In this document: one piece after another, positions 1 to 10,550 of the stretch
How the letters are laid out: each line of letters begins with the position of its first letter
Numbering within the stretch: position 1 is the stretch's first letter
NCBI RefSeq assembly: GCF_024172095.1
Contig: NZ_JAMZDX010000001.1
Location: 1,486,969 to 1,550,968 of the forward strand
Length of the DNA stretch: 64,000 bases
Reading direction: 5' to 3'
Origin: Kitasatospora cinereorecta
Lineage (GTDB): Bacteria > Actinomycetota > Actinomycetes > Streptomycetales > Streptomycetaceae
Notes under the pieces: generated by a model
Told to the model about the DNA's origin: nothing
Databases searched by the model: none
What the model saw: only the letters and a program-made list of their open reading frames with translations
Program-made: the position numbers and the translations under genes

Positions 1-1282
1 CCCAGATGCCCTCGTCGGGGTTGCGCCAGTGCTCCTCCAGGTAGCCGATCAGCTTGAGCTGGAGGTGGTGGGCGTGGTCGTGCCGGGCGAGGCCGCTCAT
101 GTGGGCGAGGTGGAGCGCCTCGACGACCTCGCCGTAGACGTCCAGCTGGAGCTGGCCGGCGGCGCCGTTGCCGATCCGGACGGGCAGCGAGTTCTCGTAG
201 CCGGGCAGCCAGTCGAGGGTGGACTCGGTGAGTTCGCGCTCGCCGGCGATGCCGTACATGATCTGCAGGTTCTCCGGGTCGCCGGCTACCGCGCGCAGCA
301 GCCACTCGCGCCAGGCGCGGGCCTCCTCGCGGTAGCCGGTGCGCAGCAGCGAGGAGAGGGTGATGGCGGCGTCGCGCAGCCAGGTGTAGCGGTAGTCCCA
401 GTTGCGCTCGCCGCCGAGGTCCTCGGGCAGGGAGGTGGTGGGGGCGGCGACGATGCCGCCGGTGGGGGCGTAGGTGAGCGCCTTGAGGGTGATCAGGGAG
501 CGGACCACGGCCTCCCGGTAGGGGCCCTGGTAGGTGCACTGGCCGACCCAGTCGCGCCAGAACCGCTCGGTGGCCTCCAGCTCGCGCTCGGCCTCCGGCG
601 GGGCGGGGGCGGGCTCGTGGGAGGCCTTCCAGGTGAGGCCGAACGCGATCCGCTCGCCCTCGTCGACGGTGAAGTCGGCGTAGGTGGTCAGGTGGGCGCC
701 GTAGGTCTCGGCCTCGCCGTCGAGCCAGACCGAGTCGGGGCCGGCCACGGCGACGGTGCGGTGGCCGCCGTCGGGCTGCTCGACCCGGTGCACCCAGGGG
801 ACGATCCGGCCGTAGGAGAAGCGCATGCGGACGGCGGAGCGCATCCGGACCTTGCCCTTGAGCCCCTCGACGATCCGGATCATCTGCGGCACGTCGGGGG
901 TGCCGAGCAGGTGGCGCGGCGGCATGAAGTCGATGACCCGGACGGATCCGCCCTGGGTGTCCCACTCCTGCTCCAGGATCAGCGAGTCGCCGCGGTAGCG
1001 GCGCCGGTCGCACGGGAGGGCGGGGGCGGCGGCGGTGACCGGGGGGACCGGGACGTCTCCGGAATCGGTGACGGGCCCTTGCGCGGCCGGCTGCGGGCCG
1101 GCGACCGGCTCGGCGGGGCCGATCCGCCAGAACCCGTGCTCATCGGTGCCCAGCAGGCCCGCGAAGACCGCGGGCGAGTCGAATCTGGGCAGGCACAGCC
1201 AGTCGACCGCGCCGTCGTTGCTGACCAGAGCGGCGGTCTGCATGTCCCCGATGAGTGCGTAGTCCTCGATACGGCCGGCCAT
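1..1282 (-). CDS. Glycoside hydrolase family 15 protein (glucoamylase/trehalase-like), 3' end cut by window edge
   Basis: The reading frame starts with ATG at 1282 after the RBS-like ggagaac and runs open off the left edge, giving about 427 residues. The N-terminus (MAGRIEDYALIGDMQTAALV) and the stretch GGERNWDYRYTWLRDAA, encoded near 370-415, are typical of GH15 proteins of the glucoamylase/trehalase type, which hydrolyse alpha-glucosidic bonds in the cytoplasm. About 600 residues would be expected, so the C-terminal part, including part of the (alpha/alpha)6 barrel, lies outside. No signal peptide is seen. Which glucan is the substrate (trehalose, maltose or other) cannot be decided from this part. 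Confidence 0.85.
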   Translation of the reverse strand, partial: MAGRIEDYALIGDMQTAALVSNDGAVDWLCLPRFDSPAVFAGLLGTDEHGFWRIGPAEPVAGPQPAAQGPVTDSGDVPVPPVTAAAPALPCDRRRYRGDSLILEQEWDTQGGSVRVIDFMPPRHLLGTPDVPQMIRIVEGLKGKVRMRSAVRMRFSYGRIVPWVHRVEQPDGGHRTVAVAGPDSVWLDGEAETYGAHLTTYADFTVDEGERIAFGLTWKASHEPAPAPPEAERELEATERFWRDWVGQCTYQGPYREAVVRSLITLKALTYAPTGGIVAAPTTSLPEDLGGERNWDYRYTWLRDAAITLSSLLRTGYREEARAWREWLLRAVAGDPENLQIMYGIAGERELTESTLDWLPGYENSLPVRIGNGAAGQLQLDVYGEVVEALHLAHMSGLARHDHAHHLQLKLIGYLEEHWRNPDEGIW

Positions 1283-3453
<2,171 letters not shown>

Positions 3454-3570
3454 GCACGTCACCGACCACCGGACGGCGGTCGTACGGGACACCCCGTGCG
3501 GCCGCCGTCCGGCGTTTCGCGGCGCCGTGTGGCGTACATTGTGTCGTACTGACGAAAAGGGGAGTGCGTG

Positions 3571-4200
3571 ATGGACGTGCGGGACATCCGGGACGCGGCC
3601 GAGGAGTGGCCGGCGCGGGCGGGGGAGACGCCCTTCCAGGGGCGGGTGACCGGGGTGCGCACCGAGGAGGTGCGGATGCCGGACGGCGGCTGGGCCCGCC
3701 GCGACTACCAGCTCCACCCGGGCTCGGTCTCCGTCCTCGCCCTCGACGAGCAGCAGCGGGTGCTGATCCTGCGCCAGTACCGGCACCCGGTGCGCCACCG
3801 GCTGTGGGAGCTGCCGGCCGGCCTGCTCGACGTGCCCGGCGAGAACCCGCTGCACGCCGCGCAGCGCGAGCTCTACGAGGAGGCGCACTGCAAGGCGGGG
3901 GAGTGGCGGGTGCTGCTCGACCTCTACACCTCGCCCGGCGGCAGTGACGAGGCGCTGCGGATCTTCCTCGCCACCGACCTGGGCGACGCCGACGGTGAGC
4001 GCTACGCCGCGCACGGCGAGGAGCTGGAGCTGGAGACCGCCCGGGTGCCGCTGGCGGAGCTGGTGCGCCTGGTCCTGGCCGGCGAGCTGCACAGCCCCAC
4101 GATGATCGCCGGAACCCTGGCCCTGCACGCGGCGCTGACCGGGCCCGGCCTGGACGGTCTGCGCCCGGCCGACGCGCCCTGGCCGGCTCGCCCGTTCTGA
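3571..4200 (+). CDS. NUDIX hydrolase, ADP-ribose pyrophosphatase-like
   Basis: A 209-aa cytoplasmic hydrolase of nucleoside diphosphates linked to another group, probably ADP-ribose by family resemblance. The Nudix box lies at residues 84-107 (GLLDVPGENPLHAAQRELYE, then EAHC). It keeps the RExxEE core, but has one extra residue before the first Glu and His in place of the last Gly, a variant I associate with actinobacterial homologues. The start could be GTG at 3568 or ATG at 3571; ATG is preferred because aaaggggag lies 7 bases upstream. It follows pyrG by about 115 bases and is probably transcribed separately or as a distal gene. Confidence 0.85.
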   Translation: MDVRDIRDAAEEWPARAGETPFQGRVTGVRTEEVRMPDGGWARRDYQLHPGSVSVLALDEQQRVLILRQYRHPVRHRLWELPAGLLDVPGENPLHAAQRELYEEAHCKAGEWRVLLDLYTSPGGSDEALRIFLATDLGDADGERYAAHGEELELETARVPLAELVRLVLAGELHSPTMIAGTLALHAALTGPGLDGLRPADAPWPARPF

Positions 4201-4226
4201 CCCGACCGGATCGGGCGGCCGCTCGC

Positions 4227-4380
4227 TCAATGGCCGGAGCGCCGGGCGATCAGGGCGGCGAGGCCGTCCAGGATCCGGTCCGGCCCGAACTCCAGCGCCC
4301 GGTTGCGGCGCTCCGGCTCGGCCATTGCCGCGGCGACCGCGGGGAAGCGCTCCCGGTGGGCGTGCACCTGCCCGCCCAAG
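4227..4380 (-). pseudogene. C-terminal remnant of a TetR-family regulator
   Basis: On the minus strand the last ~50 codons read HRERFPAVAAAMAEPERRNR, then ALEFGPDRILDGLAALIARR and a stop at 4227-4229. This is a typical C-terminus of TetR regulators, with the final helix DRILDGLAALI. The DNA-binding N-terminus is missing: immediately upstream the sequence passes into the oppositely oriented monooxygenase fragment. It cannot encode a functional regulator. The call rests on the remembered family pattern and has no alignment behind it. Confidence 0.6.
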
Positions 4381-4715
4381 GCGGCGACGCCGCCTGCGGC
4401 GCCACCATCGGCGGCATGGGCACCGGCACGGCCGTGGTCGCCGCGTACGTGCCGGCCGGCGAGCTGGCCCGGGCCGGCGGCGACCACCGCACCGCCTTCG
4501 CCCGGTACGAGTGGCTGCTGCGGCCCTTCGCGCAGCGTTGCCAGAAGGGCGGCGACCGGACCGGCCGGTTCTTCGCCCCGCGGTGGGCGATCGGTGCCCG
4601 GACGCGCGACGCGATGCTCCGCCGGCCCGCCCTGCTCGCGCTGATGCTCAGGGCCGGTGAGCAGGTGGCCGGCGTCGACCTGCCCACCTACCCGCCTGCT
4701 GCGGCGCTCGACTGA
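4381..4715 (+). pseudogene. C-terminal remnant of an FAD-dependent monooxygenase
   Basis: The frame ending at 4715 reads GDAACGATIGGMGTGTAVVA, then AYVPAGELARAGGDHRTAFA, then RYEWLLRPFAQRCQKG. This matches the C-terminal FAD-contacting part of PHBH/TetX-like flavin monooxygenases (usual pattern GDA...GxGTxxAxxxAyxLAgEL). The N-terminal Rossmann GxGxxG half is absent. An open frame continues upstream to 4230, but that stretch is antisense to the TetR remnant and is not monooxygenase-like. The pair looks like a divergent regulator/enzyme couple whose central part was deleted. Confidence 0.6.
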
Positions 4716-4865
4716 CCCGGCGGGGTGACTTGCCCGTTGGTAGTACCGGATGTCAGCTCGGACCGGGGGCGGGCGCGAACTACGCTTCGCGACAGGACCC
4801 GTGGTGGGTCGGGTCGGCTGAGCGACTGGTCGGGAGTGGCGCGGGTGGCGAGGAAGACGGCGACG

Positions 4866-6956
4866 ATGGACGAGCACACGGCCGCGCCCGGCGCCGCCGA
4901 TCCGCTGCCCGCCGACACCGCCCCGTTCGCCGGCCGCCGGGCCGAACTGGCCGCCCTCGCCCAGGCCGCCGCCCGGCCCGCGCACGGCCGAGGCCGGGTG
5001 GTCGTGCTGGCCGGCCGACCCGGCTCCGGGCGGACCTCGCTCGCCGTGCGCTACGCCCGCTCCGCCGCCGCCGACTACCCCGACGGACTGCTCTACCTGC
5101 GGATGTCCGACCCCGACGGCAGCCTGCTGGAGGCCGGCCGGGCCGCCCGGACCCTGCTGGAGCAGCTCGGCGAGCAGCCCGAGGGCCTGCTCACCGGCGC
5201 GGAGGCCGAGGACCCGGCGTGCGAGGCGCTGCGCACGGCGCTGGCCGCCCGGCGCGTGCTGGTGCTGCTCGACGACGTCCGGGAGGCCGCGCAGGTCGGC
5301 CCGCTGCTGGCGGAGAAGACGGAGTCGCTGCTGCTCGCCACCACCACCGGGCCGCTCACCGGCATCGAGGACATCGACCCGGTGATCCTCGGCGGCCTGG
5401 ACCAGCCGTCCGCCGTCGGACTGCTCCGCGACCTGATCGGCGCCACGCGGGTGGCGGCCGACCCGGTCGGCACCGCCGACCTGGCCGAGTCCTGCGCGGG
5501 CCGGCCTGCGGCGCTGCGGATGATGGCCGACTGGCTGAAGGCCGACCAGCGGGTCGCGATCACCGACGCCGCCGAGGCGCTGCACCCCGCCGGGGAGGAG
5601 GACCGCACCGACCGGCCCCGTGCCCACGGCGCCCGCCGGCCCGGCCGCGGCCGACCGGCCGGACGGCGGGACGGCGGCGGGCTCGGGCCCGCGGACGGCG
5701 CCGCGCCGGGCGGGTCGGCGACGGACGGTGCGGCGCAGAACGGCGAGGGCGGCCGGGCCGGCACCGCCCGGACCGCCGCCCGGACCGACGGCCGGCCCGA
5801 GGACCGGGCCGCCACCGGACGTCCGGCCGGCGGCGCGGCGCGGGACCTGCTGCCCGCCGAGCCGGTGCCGGTGGTCGAGGGCGACCCGCTGCGCGCCGCC
5901 TTCGAGCTGCTCTACCGGCGGCTGCCGCCCGCCCGGGCCCGGTTGCTGCGGATGCTGACCCTGGCCCCCGGCCAGCTCGCCGACCTGCGCACCGCCTCCG
6001 CCCTGGTGGGCTGCCCGGCGCCGGAGGCGGGCGAGGCGCTGGAGCGGCTGGTCGGACAGGAGCTGCTGGAGCGCGCCCCGGCCGCGCCCGACGGGACCGC
6101 CCGCTACCGGGTGCCCGGCCGACTCCACCCGCGGCTGGTCGAACTGCGCGAGGAGCAGGACCGGCCCGCCGAGGTCGAACTGGCCCGGGCCAGGCTGCTG
6201 GAGCGGATGGTCCGCCTGGTCGACTCGGCCCGGATGCTGCTCGACCCGGCCGCCGGTCCCAACCCCGACCCGCTGCCGGGGCCGCTGCGACTGCGCAGCG
6301 CCGCGCAGGCCGCCGGCTGGCTGCTCGCCGAGCGCGAGCAGCTGCTCGGGGCGGTGGCGAGCGCGATCGGCGAGGGCGACCTGGACGGCTCGGCCGGCCG
6401 GCTGGTGACCGCGCTGCTGCGGGCGCTGCCGCTGACCGGCGCCGCCGCGCCGGCCGACCTGTACCGGCTGCACGGATCGGTGCTGCGGGTCGCCGAACGC
6501 CAGGGCGCCCCGCGCCGGGCCGCCGCCGCCCTGCTCAACCTGGCCGATCTGCAGGCCGCCGCCGGCCACTGGGAGCTCGCCGAGGAGCACTACCGGCAGG
6601 CGACCGACCGGGCCCGGGAGGCGGGCGACGAACCCGGGTGCGCCCGCGCGATGGAGGGCGCGGGCAACTGCCGCAGGGCGCTCGGCGACCCCGTACGCGC
6701 GGGTGACTGGTACGGCCGCGCGCTCTCGCTGCGGCAGGGTCTGGCCGATCACCCGGCGGAGGCCCGGCTGCTGGCCCGGCTGGCCGAGGCGCACGTCGGG
6801 CAGCGCCGGTTCGAGGAGGCCGTCCGGGAGTACCGGGCCGCCGCCGCGGTGCTCCGCCGGCTCGGCGACGCCCGGGGCCAGGCGCTGGTGGGCGGCGCCC
6901 TGGAGCGGCTGCAGGCCCGACTGGTCCAGGAGGGAAACAGTCCGATTACGGAGTAA
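4866..6956 (+). CDS. NB-ARC-like ATPase with C-terminal TPR repeats
   Basis: A 696-aa protein from ATG 4866; upstream in-frame starts as far as 4725 exist. A P-loop-like motif GRPGSGRTS sits at about 50-58, with Arg where Walker A has Lys, and a Walker B-like VLVLLDDV follows. A poorly conserved Ala/Gly/Arg-rich linker lies at about 245-320. The C-terminal half is helical with tetratricopeptide-type repeats (about 530-690), for example LADLQAAAGHWELAEEHYRQ. This resembles the ATPase-TPR part of AfsR-type regulators but lacks a DNA-binding domain. The TPR face suggests protein binding. The partner is unknown, and the Arg in the P-loop leaves ATP hydrolysis in doubt. Confidence 0.75.
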   Translation: MDEHTAAPGAADPLPADTAPFAGRRAELAALAQAAARPAHGRGRVVVLAGRPGSGRTSLAVRYARSAAADYPDGLLYLRMSDPDGSLLEAGRAARTLLEQLGEQPEGLLTGAEAEDPACEALRTALAARRVLVLLDDVREAAQVGPLLAEKTESLLLATTTGPLTGIEDIDPVILGGLDQPSAVGLLRDLIGATRVAADPVGTADLAESCAGRPAALRMMADWLKADQRVAITDAAEALHPAGEEDRTDRPRAHGARRPGRGRPAGRRDGGGLGPADGAAPGGSATDGAAQNGEGGRAGTARTAARTDGRPEDRAATGRPAGGAARDLLPAEPVPVVEGDPLRAAFELLYRRLPPARARLLRMLTLAPGQLADLRTASALVGCPAPEAGEALERLVGQELLERAPAAPDGTARYRVPGRLHPRLVELREEQDRPAEVELARARLLERMVRLVDSARMLLDPAAGPNPDPLPGPLRLRSAAQAAGWLLAEREQLLGAVASAIGEGDLDGSAGRLVTALLRALPLTGAAAPADLYRLHGSVLRVAERQGAPRRAAAALLNLADLQAAAGHWELAEEHYRQATDRAREAGDEPGCARAMEGAGNCRRALGDPVRAGDWYGRALSLRQGLADHPAEARLLARLAEAHVGQRRFEEAVREYRAAAAVLRRLGDARGQALVGGALERLQARLVQEGNSPITE

Positions 6957-7054
6957 TGTCTGAGATGAGGGTTTCACCCCTCTTTGGCACTCGAACTGCC
7001 GAGCAAGCCTACGAACCTGCCAATGGGCCTGGCGGATTTATTCACTTTGGAAGG

Positions 7055-7083
7055 CTGACGGATCCGCTGGGCTTCATTACACT
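7055..7083 (+). promoter_or_regulatory. Candidate promoter of ald
   Basis: CTGACG (7055-7060) and TACACT (7078-7083) are separated by 17 bases, a fair match to a vegetative -35/-10 pair, about 115 bases upstream of the ald start. Not tested, inferred from pattern only. Confidence 0.35.
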
Positions 7084-7196
7084 CGACTGCAGTCGCGCAG
7101 CGAACCGTGCCCCGGCGTGTCCGGTGGACCCCTCGTGCGCGCCGCCCGCCGGTCTTCTCCGGTAGGGACCCCCATGGCAAGAGGACGTGTTTAGCC

Positions 7197-8312
7197 GTGA
7201 AGGTCGGCATCCCCCGCGAGGTCAAGAACCACGAGTACCGCGTGGCCATCACGCCCGCCGGCGTGCATGAGCTGGTCCGCAACGGACACGAGGTCGTCAT
7301 CGAGGACAACGCCGGCCTCGGCTCCTCGATCACCAACGAGGAGTACGTGGCCGCCGGTGCCACCATCCTCCCCACCGCCGACGAGGTGTGGGCGGCCGCC
7401 GACCTCCTGCTGAAGGTCAAGGAGCCGATCGCGCAGGAGTACCACCGCCTGCGCAAGGGCCAGACCCTCTTCACCTACCTCCACCTGGCGGCCGACCGCG
7501 CCGGCACCGACGCGCTCGTTGCCTCCGGCACCACCGCCATCGCGTACGAGACCGTGCAGCTCGCCAACGGCGCCCTGCCGCTGCTCGCCCCGATGTCCGA
7601 GGTCGCCGGCCGCCTGGCCCCCCAGGTCGGGTCCTACCACCTGATGCGCCCGGCCGGCGGCCGCGGCGTGCTGCCCGGCGGCGTGCCCGGCACCCACCCG
7701 GCCAAGGCCGTTGTCATCGGCGGCGGCGTCTCCGGCTGGCACGCGGCCACCATCGCCATCGGCATGGGCTATGAGGTGACCCTGCTCGACCGCGACATCA
7801 ACAAGCTGCGCGAGGCCGACAAGATCTTCGGAACGAAGATCAAGGCCATCATGTCCAACTCCTTCGAGCTGGAGAAGGCCGTGCTCGAGGCCGACCTGGT
7901 CATCGGCGCCGTCCTGATCCCGGGCGCCAAGGCCCCGAAGCTGGTCACCAACGAGCTGGTCTCCCGGATGAAGCCGGGCTCCGTGCTCGTCGACATCGCC
8001 ATCGACCAGGGCGGCTGCTTCGAGGACTCCCGCGCCACCACGCACGCCGAGCCGACCTTCCAGGTCCACAACTCGGTCTTCTACTGCGTGGCCAACATGC
8101 CGGGCGCCGTGCCGAACACCTCCACCTACGCGCTGACCAACGCGACGCTGCCGTACGTCGTCGAGCTGGCCAACCGCGGGTGGAAGGAGGCCCTGCGCCG
8201 CGACGCCGCGCTGGCCAAGGGTCTGAACGTCCACGAGGGCCAGATCACCTACCAGGCCGTCGCCGACGCCTTCAACCTGCCGGCCGTCGCCCTGGACAGC
8301 GTCCTCGCCTGA
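7197..8312 (+). CDS. ald: Alanine dehydrogenase
   Basis: A 371-aa NAD-dependent enzyme interconverting L-alanine and pyruvate plus ammonia. The start MKVGIPREVKNHEYRVAITP is diagnostic. It keeps the catalytic His region (TYLHLAAD), the Rossmann motif VIGGGVSGWHAA and the region DIAIDQGGCFE. The start is GTG at 7197 after gaggac. Length equals the family norm. A strong terminator follows at 8329. It lies in the usual streptomycete position, just upstream of the orphan parA-type gene. It could support either alanine catabolism or peptidoglycan alanine supply. Confidence 0.97.
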   Translation: MKVGIPREVKNHEYRVAITPAGVHELVRNGHEVVIEDNAGLGSSITNEEYVAAGATILPTADEVWAAADLLLKVKEPIAQEYHRLRKGQTLFTYLHLAADRAGTDALVASGTTAIAYETVQLANGALPLLAPMSEVAGRLAPQVGSYHLMRPAGGRGVLPGGVPGTHPAKAVVIGGGVSGWHAATIAIGMGYEVTLLDRDINKLREADKIFGTKIKAIMSNSFELEKAVLEADLVIGAVLIPGAKAPKLVTNELVSRMKPGSVLVDIAIDQGGCFEDSRATTHAEPTFQVHNSVFYCVANMPGAVPNTSTYALTNATLPYVVELANRGWKEALRRDAALAKGLNVHEGQITYQAVADAFNLPAVALDSVLA

Positions 8313-8328
8313 CGCCACCGCTCGAACA

Positions 8329-8360
8329 CCCCCGGCCCGCTCCCCTCGGGCCGGGGGTTT
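8329..8360 (+). terminator. Rho-independent terminator of ald
   Basis: A perfect 11-bp GC stem (8329-8339 with 8347-8357), a 7-base loop and a short T run, 16 bases after the ald stop codon. Confidence 0.85.
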
Positions 8361-8394
8361 CGGCATGCCCGCACGGCTGTCACCGGCGCTCTCC

Positions 8395-8454
8395 GGGTGA
8401 TCCGGGGGTGATCCGGGGGTGATCCCGGGGTGATTCGCGGGTGATCCGGGGGTG
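8395..8454. repeat. Five tandem 11-bp repeats upstream of parA-like gene
   Basis: The unit GGGTGATCCGG is repeated head to tail at 8395, 8406, 8417, 8428 and 8439, with a partial sixth GGGTG at 8450. Copies 1, 2 and 5 are identical; copies 3 and 4 differ at 1-3 bases. The 11-bp period places each copy on nearly the same DNA face, as in iteron-type protein sites. It lies between the ald terminator and the ParA-type gene. Confidence 0.9.
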
Positions 8455-8721
8455 TCAATTTGTGTGCATCGTGTCACCCGCTCTGTCGACAAGGTCATCT
8501 GACGCGACCTCGGGGGTGGGTCGGACTCCGCAGAAACGTTAGAGTCATGGGGCAACTCATCCCTTGACACGGGCCGCGGGAACCGCCGACACATCGTGCC
8601 GACTACCGTGGATTGTGTTGCTGCGAATGCCCGCAACGGCCTAGAGTCGCAAACCGTCGGCATGCTGCCACGCTGACGAATCGACATAGAGTCCTGGACG
8701 CCCAAGGAGGTAAGACGACTT
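8455..8721. other. Leader region of the parA-like gene
   Basis: Together with the ald terminator and the repeats this is a 409-base gene-less stretch. It contains TTGACA at 8564 without a well-placed -10, and TAGAGT at 8642 with TTGCTG 18 bases upstream; either could be a promoter. No gene is seen. Confidence 0.4.
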
Positions 8722-9876
8722 GTGAATGAGTCGACATTTGCTCCCGGGGGTGGTCAGCCAGGACTGGCGGAGCTCTCCGCCGGGCAGCCGAACGAGGAGG
8801 CCCGGCAGGCCACGGTGGGCGCGGTGGAGGTCGGCTCGGTCGCGGTCCGCACCTTCGAGGCGCGCCAGAGCGCCGCTCCCGCCGCCCCCGACTACGACAC
8901 CGAGTTCGCGGCGTACGGGCTGTCCTACACCGAGCTCGGCTACGGGCCGTTCGACGACCCCGACGCCGAGTACGAGCCCGACCCGGAGTACGCCGCCACC
9001 TTGGCCCCCGACGCCGCCCGCCAGCGCCGTGAGCGCGTCGGGCCCACCGGCCGCCCGCTGCCCTACTTCCCGATCCCCGCGCCGCTGGCCGAGCACGGCC
9101 CCGCGCAGATCATCGCCATGTGCAACCAGAAGGGCGGCGTCGGCAAGACCACGTCGACCATCAACCTGGGCGCCGCCCTGGCCGAGTACGGCCGGCGCGT
9201 CCTGCTGGTGGACTTCGACCCGCAGGGCGCCCTCTCGGTCGGCCTCGGCGTCAACCCGATGGAACTCGACGTCACCGTCTACAACCTGCTCATGGAGCGG
9301 GGCCTGACGGCCGATGAGGTGCTGCTGAAGACCGCCGTCCCCGGCATGGACCTGCTGCCCTCCAACATCGACCTGTCCGCCGCCGAGGTGCAGCTGGTCA
9401 GCGAGGTCGCCCGCGAGTCCGCACTGGCCCGCGCGCTGAAGCCGCTGCTGCCCGACTACGACTACGTCATCATCGACTGCCAGCCCTCGCTGGGCCTGCT
9501 GACGGTCAATGCCCTGACGGCGGCTCACAGCGTCATCGTGCCGCTGGAGTGCGAGTTCTTCGCGCTGCGCGGCGTCGCGCTGCTCACCGAGACCATCGAG
9601 AAGGTCTGCGAGCGGCTCAACCCCGACCTGCGCCTGGACGGCATCCTCGCCACCATGTACGACTCGCGCACCGTGCACAGCCGCGAGGTGCTGGCCCGCG
9701 TGGTCGAGGCGTTCGGCGAGCACGTCTTCCACACCGTCATCGGGCGGACCGTCAGGTTCCCGGAGACCACGGTCGCCGGCGAGCCGATCACCACGTACGC
9801 GACCAACTCGGTCGGCGCCGCCGCCTACCGCCAGCTCGCCAGGGAGGTGCTCGACCGGTGCCGCCCCGCCGAGTGA
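8722..9876 (+). CDS. ParA-family ATPase with long N-terminal extension
   Basis: A 384-aa protein. The C-terminal ~260 residues are a ParA/Soj ATPase: deviant Walker A KGGVGKTT (137-144), the Walker A' region LLVDFDPQGALS, and a Walker B region ending DYVIIDCQPSLG. These proteins dimerise on ATP and bind DNA non-specifically to move or position chromosomes or complexes. The first ~125 residues are acidic and low in predicted order, absent from plasmid or chromosomal parA proper. The start is GTG 8722 with the near-perfect RBS aaggaggt at 8704-8711. It overlaps the next gene by 19 bases and heads the run toward scpA-scpB, suggesting a role near chromosome organisation. It is distinct from the oriC-proximal parAB. 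Confidence 0.9.
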   Translation: MNESTFAPGGGQPGLAELSAGQPNEEARQATVGAVEVGSVAVRTFEARQSAAPAAPDYDTEFAAYGLSYTELGYGPFDDPDAEYEPDPEYAATLAPDAARQRRERVGPTGRPLPYFPIPAPLAEHGPAQIIAMCNQKGGVGKTTSTINLGAALAEYGRRVLLVDFDPQGALSVGLGVNPMELDVTVYNLLMERGLTADEVLLKTAVPGMDLLPSNIDLSAAEVQLVSEVARESALARALKPLLPDYDYVIIDCQPSLGLLTVNALTAAHSVIVPLECEFFALRGVALLTETIEKVCERLNPDLRLDGILATMYDSRTVHSREVLARVVEAFGEHVFHTVIGRTVRFPETTVAGEPITTYATNSVGAAAYRQLAREVLDRCRPAE

Positions 9877-10451
9877 GTCTCCCGGGGGCCGACGAGCTGT
9901 TCCGGGCCACCGGGGGAATGGCCCTGTCACCCTCCCTCGCCCGCTCGGGCGAGGGGCGCGCGGAGACCGCCCGCACCACGGAGGCGGCGCGCGCCGGCGA
10001 GTCCGCCGGCGCGACCGACGCCGACCGGGCGCGCCCGGCGGTCCACGGGAACCCGGTCAACGGCACCGGCGCGAACGGCGCCCAGGTCCACGGCGGCGCG
10101 GCCAACGGCACCGCGATCGGCGCCCGGCAGGCCGACGGCCAGCAGCCCGGCCAGGGCCCGGCCCGCGGCGCCGCGCCCGCCGAGGAGGCCGGCGAGACCG
10201 CCCGCCGCCGGCCCCGCGCCCGCGGCCCGCGACGCCCCACTGGCCGCGAGCGGCACGACGAGAAGATCACGGTGTACGTCTCCGCCGAGGAGCTGATGGA
10301 CCTCGAGCACGCCCGCCTGGTGCTGCGCGGGGAGCACGGCCTGGCGGTGGACCGCGGCCGGGTGGTTCGGGAGGCCATCTCGGTCGTGCTGGCCGACCTG
10401 GAGCAGCGCGGCGAGGCCTCCATCCTGGTCCGGCGCCTGCGCGGGCGCTGA
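9858..10451 (+). CDS. Ribbon-helix-helix-like protein coupled to the ParA ATPase
   Basis: A 197-aa protein from GTG 9858, preceded by agggagg and overlapping the parA-like gene by 19 bases, so translational coupling is likely. Residues ~1-130 are low complexity (Gly, Ala, Asn, Gln, Arg). Residues ~133-195 (KITVYVSAEELMDLEHARLV through VRREAISVVLADLEQRG-like sequence) look like a ribbon-helix-helix strand plus two helices. RHH proteins are frequent DNA-binding partners of ParA ATPases, so it may be the centromere- or adaptor-type partner, possibly for the 11-bp repeats at 8395. That link is inference. Function is otherwise unknown. Confidence 0.7.
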   Translation: MPPRRVSLPGADELFRATGGMALSPSLARSGEGRAETARTTEAARAGESAGATDADRARPAVHGNPVNGTGANGAQVHGGAANGTAIGARQADGQQPGQGPARGAAPAEEAGETARRRPRARGPRRPTGRERHDEKITVYVSAEELMDLEHARLVLRGEHGLAVDRGRVVREAISVVLADLEQRGEASILVRRLRGR

Positions 10452-10550
10452 GCGCTGGGCGCTGGCCCCGGCCGACCGGTGAGCAGCCCGGTCGGCGGCC
10501 GGTGAGGCCTGCCCGGCGCCGCGGTCCCGCTCTGCGAAGATGGGCACGTC

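Noticed and set aside
6956..7165. A 69-codon frame after the TPR protein
   Set aside because: No RBS and it overlaps the ald promoter region; composition does not look coding.
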